Source of the DNA: an uncultured Bacteroides sp.
GTDB lineage: Bacteria > Bacteroidota > Bacteroidia > Bacteroidales > Bacteroidaceae
Reading direction: 5' to 3'
Assembly: GCA_900755095.1 (NCBI GenBank)
Contig: CAAEFE010000086.1
Span: 62,001 to 126,000, forward strand
Length of the DNA: 64,000 nucleotides
A program made the position numbers and the translations under genes. The notes under the pieces were generated by a model, which was not told the DNA's origin, searched no databases, and worked only from the letters and a program-made list of their open reading frames with translations. How positions within the stretch are numbered: position 1 is the stretch's first letter; every line of letters starts with the position of its first letter. Positions 54,918-63,358 of the stretch are shown one piece after another.

Positions 54918-56198
54918 ATGAAAACACTTTATTGGTCATTCTTGCTTATGCTATTGCCAAGCATGGCATATACACAAAACACGGAGAAAGAGAATGAATT
55001 TACGATGTCTATGCAAATCAGACCTCGTGCGGAGTATCGGAATGGTGCATTGACTCCACGGGATGAAGGGGTAGCTCCTACATCTTTCATCAATAACCGT
55101 GCACGCCTCTCGATGGATTATAAACGTTCGGATCTGGAACTAAAGATGTCGGCACAGCATGTCGGTGTTTGGGGACAAGACCCGCAGATTGAGAAGAATG
55201 GGCGTTTTATGTTGAATGAGGCTTGGGCGAAACTGAACTTTGGTGAAGGGTTCTTTGCTCAACTGGGACGTCAGTCATTGATTTATGATGATGAACGTAT
55301 TTTGGGAGGACTGGATTGGAATGTAGCGGGCCGTTACCACGATGCATTGAAGCTGGGATATGCCAACAAAAATAATGAAGTCCATCTGATTCTTGCTTTT
55401 AACCAGAATAATGACAATAGAACAAGTGGAGGTACTTACTATGATTCTTCTACCGGACAGCCTTATAAGAATATGCAAACCGTCTGGTATCATTATAAAG
55501 CGGATAATGTTCCGTTCGGAGCTTCTTTATTGTTTATGAATCTGGGATTGGAAACGGGTGATAAAGCCACGGATGATTCTCATACCCGCTATTTACAAAC
55601 AATGGGTACTTACCTCACTTATAAGAATAGTAACTGGAATCTGGATGGTGCTTTCTACTATCAGATGGGTAAGAATAAAGCTGCGGAGAAAGTTTCAGCT
55701 TTGATGGGTAGCATACAAGCCGCCTATACGTTTAATCAGACATGGGGAGCCGTGGCTAGTTTTGATTATTTAAGCGGTGATAAAGGAAATGGCGGTAAGT
55801 ATAAGGCTTTTGATCCTCTTTATGGGACCCATCATAAATTCTATGGAGCAATGGATTATTTTTATGCTTCTACATTTGCAAACGGTTATGCACCGGGATT
55901 GATGGATGCTCGTATCGGAGGTCGTTTCCGTCTATCTGGCAAGGTAGATATGGAACTTAATTACCATTATTTTAGTACAGCAGTTAAAGTTCAGGATTTA
56001 AAGAAATCATTAGGTTCGGAAGTTGATTATCAGATTAACTGGTCGATCATGAAAGATGTGAAACTCTCTGCCGGATATTCTTTTATGCGTGGTACGAAGA
56101 CGATGGACGCTGTGAAAACCGGCAATCATAAAAGCTGGCAGGATTGGGGATGGGTATCGTTGAATATCAATCCGAAAGTATTTTTCACTAAATGGTAG
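54918..56198 (+). CDS. Outer-membrane porin-like protein (alginate-export domain)
   Basis: The 426-residue protein has a signal peptide (SMAYTQNTE) and a barrel of the alginate_exp family: MSMQIRPRAEYRNGALTPRDEG, NRARLSMDYKRSDLELKMSAQHVGVWGQDP, NEAWAKLNFGEGFFAQLGRQSLIYDDERILGGLDWN. It ends VSLNINPKVFFTKW with a terminal aromatic residue as expected for a barrel. It lies 29 bases after the CcsA-like gene and before a terminator, so it belongs to the nrf operon. It may admit nitrite or release ammonium across the outer membrane, an inference from position. Confidence 0.85.
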   Translation: MKTLYWSFLLMLLPSMAYTQNTEKENEFTMSMQIRPRAEYRNGALTPRDEGVAPTSFINNRARLSMDYKRSDLELKMSAQHVGVWGQDPQIEKNGRFMLNEAWAKLNFGEGFFAQLGRQSLIYDDERILGGLDWNVAGRYHDALKLGYANKNNEVHLILAFNQNNDNRTSGGTYYDSSTGQPYKNMQTVWYHYKADNVPFGASLLFMNLGLETGDKATDDSHTRYLQTMGTYLTYKNSNWNLDGAFYYQMGKNKAAEKVSALMGSIQAAYTFNQTWGAVASFDYLSGDKGNGGKYKAFDPLYGTHHKFYGAMDYFYASTFANGYAPGLMDARIGGRFRLSGKVDMELNYHYFSTAVKVQDLKKSLGSEVDYQINWSIMKDVKLSAGYSFMRGTKTMDAVKTGNHKSWQDWGWVSLNINPKVFFTKW

Positions 56199-56219
56199 AG
56201 AAATAAACAGAATGATGAG

Positions 56220-56252
56220 AATCCCGGTTGACTTATGTTGACCGGGATTTTA
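56220..56252 (+). terminator. Terminator of the nrf operon
   Basis: AATCCCGGT (56220-56228) pairs with ACCGGGATT (56241-56249), followed by TTAGG. It lies 21 bases after the porin stop and just before the converging nitroreductase gene end. Confidence 0.75.
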
Positions 56253-56264
56253 GGACTTTGATCT

Positions 56265-57026
56265 CTATACCGAATATCTGCTTTTAGCCGAGGTAAATCC
56301 CTGTTGACTTAAGGCATCCGCAACTCCTTTGTAATGAAACGGATGTCGGTAGAAATCAGCTGCCAGGTCTGTCCAGTTGCCTACACGATTATTCCATGGA
56401 CGTTCTTTAAGATAATGGGCGTAGATAACGTCATATTCAGCGAGTTTATCTTTTAAATCAGTCTTATATGTCTCTTCGAAAAAGACAGCCTGTTGTGGAA
56501 AACGAGGCTTTAATCCCGGTTCTTCTGCGGGGTAGCCGATACATAATCCCAACATAGGAAAGACATATTCCGGAAGTTGCAATTCATGGACAATTTCCAG
56601 CGCATTTTTACGTACATCTCCAATAGGGACTGTTCCCAATCCCAATGATTCGGCAGCCACGACAGCCGCTTCGAGAGCGATACCGACTTCATGAGCTCCC
56701 ACGAGCAATGTGTCAATGTCCTGCATTACTTCATCGAGCGTTTGCTCTTTCTTATGGCAGGCAAGAGCCACCCTATGGTAATCAGTACAGAACACGAGGA
56801 ATACGGGAGCTTCGGCAATGTGTACCTGATTTCCGCATAATTCGGCTAAACGTCTTCTATGGTCGGTATTCTTTACTGCAATTATGGAAACGAGTTGCAG
56901 GTTTACCCAGTTCGGTGCGGCTTGTACGGCACGGATGATGGAGTTTAAATCTTCATCGCTTACCGTTCTGTCGGTGTATGAACGGATGGAACGATGTGCC
57001 AGCATACTATCTATGACTTTATTCAT
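56265..57026 (-). CDS. NfsA/FRP-type nitroreductase (flavin reductase)
   Basis: The 253-residue protein is a nitroreductase-fold FMN enzyme: MLAHRSIRSYTDRTVSDEDLNSIIRAVQAAPNWVNLQLVSIIAVKN at the start and LGLGTVPIGDVRKNALEIVHELQLPEYVFPMLGLCIGYPAEEPGLKPRFP (about 128-177), typical of the NADPH-dependent NfsA/FRP branch. It would reduce nitro compounds or free flavins. It is 40 bases after the aldo/keto reductase gene and may be the last gene of that operon. Confidence 0.88.
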   Translation of the reverse strand: MNKVIDSMLAHRSIRSYTDRTVSDEDLNSIIRAVQAAPNWVNLQLVSIIAVKNTDHRRRLAELCGNQVHIAEAPVFLVFCTDYHRVALACHKKEQTLDEVMQDIDTLLVGAHEVGIALEAAVVAAESLGLGTVPIGDVRKNALEIVHELQLPEYVFPMLGLCIGYPAEEPGLKPRFPQQAVFFEETYKTDLKDKLAEYDVIYAHYLKERPWNNRVGNWTDLAADFYRHPFHYKGVADALSQQGFTSAKSRYSV

Positions 57027-57066
57027 TTTTCTTATTATAGTTCATAATTTATAGCATTTCATGTTA

Positions 57067-57906
57067 TTACCAACCTGCCAAAGGTATTTTCCGTGTCGGT
57101 GTGGGAAACACGGTATCCAAATCATACAAATCTTCCTTTGTCAGATGAATGGAAAGGCTTCGGAAATTATCTTCCACATGGGCTACATTGCCGGCTTTGG
57201 GTATGGCAATGATACCGGATTGACGCATAGTCCACGATAATGCGATTTGTGCGGGCGATACATCGTGTCGCCGGGCGATTTCCACCAATGTAGGGTGGCG
57301 CAGAAGTCGTCCTTCTCCGATCGGCGAATAGGCCATAAGCGGCATTCTACGGGCAGCGCACCACGGCATGAGGTCGAACTCTATGCCCCGGTCGCCGAGG
57401 TTATAGAGTACCTGATCGGTGGCGCAGCCGCTTCCACCGGACAGTGAAACAATACGTTCCATGTCGGCTGTGTCCATATTACTGACACCCCATAAACGGA
57501 TTTTTCCCTCTTGTTGCAATTCGGTCATCGCCCGAACGGTTTCTTCATAAGGATGGCGTCCTTTCCAGTGCAACAGGTAGAGGTCGATATACTCCGTTCC
57601 GAGCTTCAGCAAACTTCGTTCACAGGCGAGTTTCGTTCCACGATAGCTTGCATTACTCGGTAAAACTTTGCTCACGAGAAGCACTTTCTCTCTACAGTCG
57701 CGGACAGCTTCGCCTACCAGTTCCTCGTTGTCGTACATCTCGGCAGTATCGACAAGGTTCATTCCCAGTTCGATGCCATGTTGTAATGCCCGTATTTCTT
57801 CATGCCGCCGTGCGGCGGATTGTCCCATTTTCCATGTGCCTTGTCCCAACGGACAAACAGTTTGTCCATTTGGGAAAGTGATTATTGGTCGTTCTGTTTT
57901 CTTCAT
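57067..57906 (-). CDS. Aldo/keto reductase
   Basis: The 279-residue protein has the AKR catalytic tetrad in order: Asp in NLVDTAEMYDNEE, Tyr in the same segment, Lys in VLLVSKVLP and His in LYLLHWKGRHP. SWTMRQSGIIAIPKAGNVAHVEDNF is the NADPH-binding region. Its ATG overlaps the end of the MFS gene by four bases. The substrate is not known. This gene and its upstream partners use more G and C than most of the window. Confidence 0.9.
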   Translation of the reverse strand: MKKTERPIITFPNGQTVCPLGQGTWKMGQSAARRHEEIRALQHGIELGMNLVDTAEMYDNEELVGEAVRDCREKVLLVSKVLPSNASYRGTKLACERSLLKLGTEYIDLYLLHWKGRHPYEETVRAMTELQQEGKIRLWGVSNMDTADMERIVSLSGGSGCATDQVLYNLGDRGIEFDLMPWCAARRMPLMAYSPIGEGRLLRHPTLVEIARRHDVSPAQIALSWTMRQSGIIAIPKAGNVAHVEDNFRSLSIHLTKEDLYDLDTVFPTPTRKIPLAGW

Positions 57907-59096
57907 ATTGTCACTGCCATTATGTGTTTATTGCGGCTCATTAAGCTATTCCTGATAATAATGCTTGCCACTCCGACAAGCAGGAATGCCACAGCTCCCA
58001 ACGGAGATGATTGTGTTCCCCATACGGTTATGAACATGCCACATATTGCCGTTCCCAACGTTGTTCCGAGATTTGCGGCGGTCAGGAACAATCCGTTGGC
58101 AAAATCGGGTGCTTCGGTTGCCGACGTAGATACCATGAATTGATTCCCGTTATTTGCAATACCTGCGAATATTCCCAATATCAGAATGACGATTGACGTT
58201 GGTATGGTCAGTTTCCCTAGTCCGTAAAGTACGAGATAAAGTATCGCCATGATGGCAGGTACGTATTTCAACGTGGCGAAAGGACGTTGTGCCAACAACT
58301 TTCCGGCTGCGATATTTCCGACGATATTTGCCATGCCGTAAACAAACAGCAGAAGGCTGATTACCTTGAAGGAGACATCTGTAACCGTTATCAGGTAATC
58401 GGACAAGTAGCTGTAAAATCCGAACATGGCTGCATTCATCAGTAATGCCGCAAGGAAGGAGTTCCACAATACGGGCTTTCTCAATACGCTGAGTTGTGTG
58501 CCATACGATAACCGTTCCTTAACGGGCATGGACGGTATGAGGAAAATAGTGGCGAGCAGTACAAATGCATTGACAACGGTAAAAAATACCATTGCTGCAG
58601 AGAATGAAAATTCACTGGCGATGTAGCTCGTCACGGGCACTCCGAGCACCATTCCTGCCGATACTCCGGCAAAGATTTTGGAAACGGCTTTCGGAGCATC
58701 CTCCCGACTAACGGAAGAGGCTGCGGTTGAGAAAGCGATGGATACATAGAGCGGATGAAAGAATGCCGGAATCGCACGGGTTATCAACAGTACGGTAAAG
58801 TTCGTCGTGAAGACCGAAACGAGGTTGGAAATCACGAACACGGACAAGGCGAGCACCATGACCGTTTTACGGTTTACCCGTGAAAAAAGTAACGGTACGA
58901 CGGGAGCAGAGAAGACAATGATCAGCGCAAAGAGGCTGACCGTCCAACCCGCATCCGGCACCGTAACACCGAAGGTTTCGGCAATGATAGGGATGATGCC
59001 CACTACTCCCATTTCAGTATTCAATATTCCGAATACTCCGAGTGTGAGGATGAACATCAACAAGTGGTTATGCTTATTTTTAGTTGATATACTCAT
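57903..59096 (-). CDS. MFS drug:H+ antiporter-1-type exporter (AraJ/YdhP-like)
   Basis: The 397-residue protein has about 12 membrane helices. The N-terminal part has NTEMGVVGIIPIIAETFGVTVPDAGWTVSLFALIIVFSAP and SRVNRKTVMVLALSVFVISN, typical of the DHA1 subfamily with AraJ/YdhP-like members. It would export small molecules such as sugars or drugs. It lies 9 bases after the hydrolase gene and overlaps the aldo/keto reductase gene, so the three are co-transcribed. Confidence 0.87.
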   Translation of the reverse strand: MSISTKNKHNHLLMFILTLGVFGILNTEMGVVGIIPIIAETFGVTVPDAGWTVSLFALIIVFSAPVVPLLFSRVNRKTVMVLALSVFVISNLVSVFTTNFTVLLITRAIPAFFHPLYVSIAFSTAASSVSREDAPKAVSKIFAGVSAGMVLGVPVTSYIASEFSFSAAMVFFTVVNAFVLLATIFLIPSMPVKERLSYGTQLSVLRKPVLWNSFLAALLMNAAMFGFYSYLSDYLITVTDVSFKVISLLLFVYGMANIVGNIAAGKLLAQRPFATLKYVPAIMAILYLVLYGLGKLTIPTSIVILILGIFAGIANNGNQFMVSTSATEAPDFANGLFLTAANLGTTLGTAICGMFITVWGTQSSPLGAVAFLLVGVASIIIRNSLMSRNKHIMAVTI

Positions 59097-59105
59097 GTTT
59101 TTATT

Positions 59106-60182
59106 TTATTTGAGGTTTGACTTGAAAAATGCTTCCAGTTTGTCAAACGGAATCTTCCGGTCGTAAAGGTCGGTGTGGTTGGCTCCGGGAACGATTAGTA
59201 ACTCCTTGTTGTTGCCCTTGAGGCGTTTGAAGGCATCCTCGCTGAAATAACGCGAATGGGCATTTTCGCCGTGAATGAGCAATACAGCATTATCAATCTC
59301 GTGGATATAGGTTAACAATGGCATATTGATGAACGAAAGAGCCATCGTGGGGTTCCATGCACCATTAGAATTGATGGCACGGGCGTGAAAAGCACGTTCA
59401 GTCTTGTAATAATCGAAGTAGTCTTTGACGAATTGCGGCTCGTCGCCCTTGATGCTAGTGGGCAGACCGGGCGTACCGGGAGTGGCCGTGCCGTTCTGTG
59501 CATCACGGGTCCGGATAGCATTCATCGCCTCGCGTTTGTTGCGGCGTACTTCGGCACTGTCCTCGGCATCGAAATAGCCGTTGGCATTCACGCGGCTCAT
59601 ATCGTACATTGTAGAAGCTACTGTTGCTTTGATGCGCGTGTCCATTGCCGCGGCATTCAGTCCCATACCACCGAATCCGCAGATGCCGATGATACCGATG
59701 CGTTTGGCATCTACATTGGGGTGTGCAATCAGGAAATCCACTGCCGCGCTAAAATCTTCGGTGTTGATGTCGGGCGATGCCACATTACGGGGTTCGCCAC
59801 CGCTCTCGCCCGTATAAGAGGGGTCGAACGCAAGGGTGAGGAATCCGCGTTCGGCCATTGTCTGCGCATAAAGTCCCGATGACTGTTCCTTCACAGCCCC
59901 GAAAGGGCCGCTAACGGCAATGGCAGGGAGTTTACTTTCGATATTCTTGGGTTCGTACAAGTCGGCGGCAAGTGTGATGCCATAGCGGTTTTTGAAAGTT
60001 ACTTTACGATGATTAACCTTGTCGCTCTGTGGGAACTTTTTGTCCCATTCCTGTGTAAGATTCAATGTGTCCATATGATTACTTGTTTTTTGATTTGTAA
60101 TACCGTTCGTGCAGCCGGTAAGCAACCCCATACTTAACAAGGCTGCGATAGCTGCGGATTTAAAATTCGCTGTTCTCATCAT
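59106..60182 (-). CDS. Alpha/beta-hydrolase lipoprotein (dienelactone-hydrolase-like)
   Basis: The 358-residue protein has a lipoprotein signal (ALLSMGLLTGCTNG). The alpha/beta-hydrolase core has a cysteine nucleophile elbow, IGIIGICGFGGMGLNAAAMD (about 164-183), instead of the usual serine. The catalytic His is in VPGANHTDLYDR near the end. A Cys nucleophile is the dienelactone-hydrolase pattern. Activity is probably on small esters or lactones in the periplasm. TACCTTTG on the minus strand (60227-60220) is a -7 box 38 bases upstream. Confidence 0.82.
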   Translation of the reverse strand: MMRTANFKSAAIAALLSMGLLTGCTNGITNQKTSNHMDTLNLTQEWDKKFPQSDKVNHRKVTFKNRYGITLAADLYEPKNIESKLPAIAVSGPFGAVKEQSSGLYAQTMAERGFLTLAFDPSYTGESGGEPRNVASPDINTEDFSAAVDFLIAHPNVDAKRIGIIGICGFGGMGLNAAAMDTRIKATVASTMYDMSRVNANGYFDAEDSAEVRRNKREAMNAIRTRDAQNGTATPGTPGLPTSIKGDEPQFVKDYFDYYKTERAFHARAINSNGAWNPTMALSFINMPLLTYIHEIDNAVLLIHGENAHSRYFSEDAFKRLKGNNKELLIVPGANHTDLYDRKIPFDKLEAFFKSNLK

Positions 60183-60480
60183 TCTATTATTTAAATGGTT
60201 ATTGTTCTATTTCATATTGCAAAGGTACGGCTATAAAATAAGCGGCACATTATTGTCGGGCTCAAAAGGAGTTACTCAAAAGCTCAACTATCTATTTTCT
60301 TAAAAGCTCCATGCAAATGGCAGGAAAAGTAGTTCTGAATTTATGATAATCAAGTTTGGCGGTGGACAATATGGCATCAGCATACACATTGCTATGAAGA
60401 TTGTATACTCTATATTTTCCGGTAAATTATCAGGGCTGCCCTTACCGTAAGGTTACTGTAAGGAACAAGCTGTAAGTTGA

Positions 60481-60520
60481 TATTTAAGCCTCACTGCGAT
60501 GTCGCAGTGAGGCTTAAATA
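60481..60520. terminator. Perfect 18-19 base hairpin after the AraC-type gene
   Basis: TATTTAAGCCTCACTGCGA (60481-60499) is followed after two bases by its exact complement (60502-60520). It separates the AraC-type gene from the hydrolase operon. The rest of the 373-base gap (60183-60555) has no gene I can support. Confidence 0.65.
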
Positions 60521-60555
60521 ATTTAATTAAAAAACTCAATATATTTTGCTCCGAT

Positions 60556-61392
60556 TTACACGAATGTGTCGGTCGGCGGCATACCGTACTGTTTTTTGAA
60601 GGCGGTTGAGAAGTGAGACGGGTTCTTGAAACCGATTTCGGCATAAACATCCACGACCTTTTTGCCGCCCTCTTTCATCAGGGCGTAAGCTACTTCGAGT
60701 CGTTTACGGATAAACCATTTTTCGGGAGTGAGGTCGCTGATTTTCTTGAAATCCCGTTTGAATGTGGCAAGGCTGCGTCCCGTGTAGTGTGCCATCTCTT
60801 CCATCGTGAGCTCGTACATGTAGTTCTCGTTCATAAATTCCAGAATATCTATTTTCCACGGTTCATTGAAGTCGAAAAGCGTCGGCGCGAACTTTTTGTT
60901 GATATGTAATAATGCGAGCAGACCTTCCTGCAATTTCAGTTGCATCAGGTCATCCACAGGTTTCACCTTCGGATCGAAGTAGGGCGTCATCGAAGCGAAC
61001 AGACTGGCGAGTTCGGCCGTTTTCGGAAGTTTTATCACTCCGGAATTGAGTTTCGCGGTATTGGTCGGTACTTTACGTTGTTCCAACTTACCGTACATTT
61101 CACGTAAGAAACGACGTGTGAACATCAGGAAGATACCGCAGTAGCGTTCACCATCTTTCGTCTTCTTGTACATCGTAATGTGATGGTCGCGCGGTATGAA
61201 GACGCATTCGCCTTTTCCGACATGAATTTGCTCATTGCCATTGTCGAGAATCATCTCACCCGAATAGACGTAATTGATGGCATATTCGCGGGAACGATGT
61301 ACGCAGCCGCTGAGGTCATCATAGAAGAAGCTGTAGAATACATCGTTGTAATTGAAGATAAGCTTCATTTGCCCTAATTGTTCATCTGTCAT
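60556..61392 (-). CDS. AraC-family regulator with cupin-like N-terminus
   Basis: The 278-residue protein has an N-terminal AraC-type sensor (SREYAINYVYSGEMILDNGNEQIHVGKGECVFIPRDHHITMYKK, about 31-75), a cupin, and a C-terminal HTH domain (about 175-275) with MEEMAHYTGRSLATFKRDFKKISDLTPEKWFIRKRL and YAEIGFKNPSHFSTAFKKQYGMPP. TATATTTG (61425-61418, minus) is its -7 box. It is upstream of and co-directional with the hydrolase/MFS/AKR/nitroreductase genes, which it probably controls. Confidence 0.9.
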   Translation of the reverse strand: MTDEQLGQMKLIFNYNDVFYSFFYDDLSGCVHRSREYAINYVYSGEMILDNGNEQIHVGKGECVFIPRDHHITMYKKTKDGERYCGIFLMFTRRFLREMYGKLEQRKVPTNTAKLNSGVIKLPKTAELASLFASMTPYFDPKVKPVDDLMQLKLQEGLLALLHINKKFAPTLFDFNEPWKIDILEFMNENYMYELTMEEMAHYTGRSLATFKRDFKKISDLTPEKWFIRKRLEVAYALMKEGGKKVVDVYAEIGFKNPSHFSTAFKKQYGMPPTDTFV

Positions 61393-61528
61393 ATTTTTTT
61401 GCTTTTCTTTCTGATTGCAAATATAGCAAAAACAGTTTTATTTCTCTTCGGCTCATTTATATATTTAACTTGTTTTCGATATAAGAGCCAAATTATTCCT
61501 TAGTTTCAACCCTGCCCCTGTTTCTTTA

Positions 61529-62218
61529 TTATATGAATTTCTCTAAAGCGGCCTTATTCAAAATTTCCACCCGTTTCCCTTCCATAGTGATAAGCCCTTC
61601 CTTGATAATCTTATTAATTTCTTTCGATAAGGCGGGACGTGATACATTCAGGTATTCGGCAAGTTGGGATTGCGTATGTGTAATCTCCACTATCAGGGAA
61701 TCTTTCTTCTTGTGCTCGAACAGATAAACGATAAATCTTTCCCGAACAGTCTTGCGGGAGAGTGGTTTCAGACGTGATACGGTACAGATATTGCAATTGC
61801 CTGCAATGCAGAGAAAATTGTGCAATACTTGCGGGTCCTGGCTGATAACTTTAAAGGTAGAATCCTTTGTTGCCATAAGTATCACACTGTCCTCAAGGGC
61901 AGTGAAAGTAGCCGGCAATGTGTTGTCCGAGCTAAAAAGATGTGGAGTGGCAAAAGTGCGTGGCGCAATGATATATTCAATCATCACTTCATTTCCCAGT
62001 CCGTCGATAATATCCGTGCGCAATTTCCCTTCCAACAACACATACAGTTTGTTGCAAGGCGTTCCCTGCGTAACAACTATCTCTTTCTTGTTTGCTATAT
62101 AGACTACGAAATCTAGTTTCTCCAATAGGGATTCTTTAATGTTTAAGGGCAAATTCCGAAAAAGGGGGATTTGAAACAGCTTTTCTTTATGTGTGTCGGT
62201 CAGTTGTATTTTTTTCAT
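61529..62218 (-). CDS. Crp/Fnr-family transcriptional regulator
   Basis: From the ATG at 62218 (MKKIQLTDTHKEKLFQIPLFRNLP) the protein has 229 residues. It has an N-terminal cyclic-nucleotide-type sensor domain (VVTQGTPCNKLYVLLEGKLRTDIIDGLGNEVMIEYIIAP region) and a C-terminal HTH with ITHTQSQLAEYLNVSRPALSKEINKIIKEGLITMEGKRVEIL. The N-terminal four-cysteine cluster motif of FNR is absent. TATCTTTG (62251-62244, minus) is its -7 box. It is divergent from the FMN reductase gene and a natural candidate regulator for it; an nrf-related role is also possible. Confidence 0.9.
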   Translation of the reverse strand: MKKIQLTDTHKEKLFQIPLFRNLPLNIKESLLEKLDFVVYIANKKEIVVTQGTPCNKLYVLLEGKLRTDIIDGLGNEVMIEYIIAPRTFATPHLFSSDNTLPATFTALEDSVILMATKDSTFKVISQDPQVLHNFLCIAGNCNICTVSRLKPLSRKTVRERFIVYLFEHKKKDSLIVEITHTQSQLAEYLNVSRPALSKEINKIIKEGLITMEGKRVEILNKAALEKFI

Positions 62219-62352
62219 TGTATCATGTTGTTCGTATTGTGGACAAAGATATAAATTAAATATTGGTAGAAAAAATCTTTTGTTATGTTTGAATCTGTAA
62301 TCTGGGTATATTTCTCTGTAATTTATATACATTCGCTATGTTATAAATTGTC

Positions 62353-62360
62353 TATTTTTG
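62353..62360 (+). promoter_or_regulatory. -7 box of the FMN reductase gene
   Basis: TATTTTTG at 62353-62360 matches the -7 consensus, 53 bases before the start at 62413. No TTG lies at the expected distance, as is common for regulated promoters. Confidence 0.45.
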
Positions 62361-62412
62361 CAGAGTGAAAAGACTGATTAATTCTGAAAGATGAAAGTAA
62401 TAAAAGAAAGTT

Positions 62413-62952
62413 ATGGCTAAAAAAGTTTTGATAATTTCGTCCAGTCCACGTAAAGGTGGTAATTCGGATTTGCTTTGTGATGAATTTATGAAAGGTGCTA
62501 TTGAGGCGGGCAATGAAGTAGAGAAGATTTTTCTGAAAGACAAAACGGTTCATCCTTGTACGGGATGCAGTGTTTGCAGTATGTACGGTAAACCTTGTCC
62601 GCAGAAGGATGATGCAGTGGAAATCGTGGAGAAGATGATTGCTGCCGATGTGATTGTAATGGCAACCCCGGTCTATTTTTACACCATGTGCGGGCAGATG
62701 AAGATAATGATTGACCGCTGTTGCGCACGTTATACGGAAATAACCAATAAGGAATTTTATTTCATTATTGCGGCAGCAGAAAACGATAAAGCAATGATGG
62801 AGCGTACTATCGACGGCTTCCGTGGCTTCCTCGATTGCTTGGAAGGACCACTGGAAAAAGGGACGGTCTATGGAATCGGTGCATGGAAAGTAGGAGAGAT
62901 TAAAGATACTCCCTACATGCAGGAAGCATATAATATGGGAAAGATGGTGTAA
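62413..62952 (+). CDS. NADPH-dependent FMN reductase / iron-sulfur flavoprotein-like
   Basis: The 179-residue protein is a flavodoxin-like reductase: LIISSSPRKGGNSDLLCDEF (FMN phosphate loop, about 6-25) and MATPVYFYTMCGQMKIMIDRC (about 76-96). The cysteines in HPCTGCSVCSMYGKPCPQKDD (about 49-70) resemble the cluster-binding motif of iron-sulfur flavoproteins. It may be an electron carrier or quinone reductase. It is divergent from the Crp/Fnr-type gene. Confidence 0.85.
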   Translation: MAKKVLIISSSPRKGGNSDLLCDEFMKGAIEAGNEVEKIFLKDKTVHPCTGCSVCSMYGKPCPQKDDAVEIVEKMIAADVIVMATPVYFYTMCGQMKIMIDRCCARYTEITNKEFYFIIAAAENDKAMMERTIDGFRGFLDCLEGPLEKGTVYGIGAWKVGEIKDTPYMQEAYNMGKMV

Positions 62953-63049
62953 CTGTTTGTTTTCCATATTAAAGATATTCATAAAGAATATGATAAATGG
63001 ATTTGTTCGAATATTTGAGATATAGTTTTGAACTTAACTTTTAAAACCT

Positions 63050-63106
63050 GACGGGAAATCTGGAAAAGACGGTTATGTTTTCCAGATTTTCCGCCGTCTT
63101 TTTTTA
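63050..63106 (+). terminator. Terminator after the FMN reductase gene
   Basis: GACGG (63050-63054) pairs with CCGTC (63094-63098), and the inner GGAAATCTGGAAAA with TTTTCCAGATTTTCC with one mismatch. A nine-base T-run follows. Confidence 0.8.
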
Positions 63107-63114
63107 TAAGAAGA

Positions 63115-63248
63115 GGGGAAAAGGTGAGGGTAGTGAGGGAGGATTTCTAACATTCGTGTTTTTTTTTAGAGAAAATATAGATAGGAAAAAATAAAATATA
63201 AAAATAAAAGGTTGCAATTCCTCCCTCACTACCCTCACCTTTTTCCCC
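63115..63248. repeat. 29-base inverted repeat around an AT-rich 75-base spacer
   Basis: The left arm (63115-63143) begins GGGGAAAAGGTGAGGG and ends GTGAGGGAGGA. The right arm (63219-63248) is its complement with one added T. The spacer is almost only A and T. Similar GGTGA-rich repeats lie at 8668-9000. It has no gene and no clear promoter. Confidence 0.8.
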
Positions 63249-63358
63249 TTTTTACGATTACTTAATTGACTGGATTGCTTGTTCTGCCACAGAATTATTA
63301 TAATTTTGTGGCAGAACTTTTTATTTTGTATAATTCGTTTGATAACTAACTAAGTGTC

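Noticed and set aside
60343..60450. Short frame MIIKFGGGQYGISIHIAMK in the gap before the hydrolase operon
   Set aside because: It has 35 residues, no ribosome binding site, no recognisable family and lies antisense to the direction of both neighbours.
63115..63248. Invertible promoter region
   Set aside because: The arms could be recombination sites, but the spacer has no promoter-like boxes and no invertase gene is nearby.
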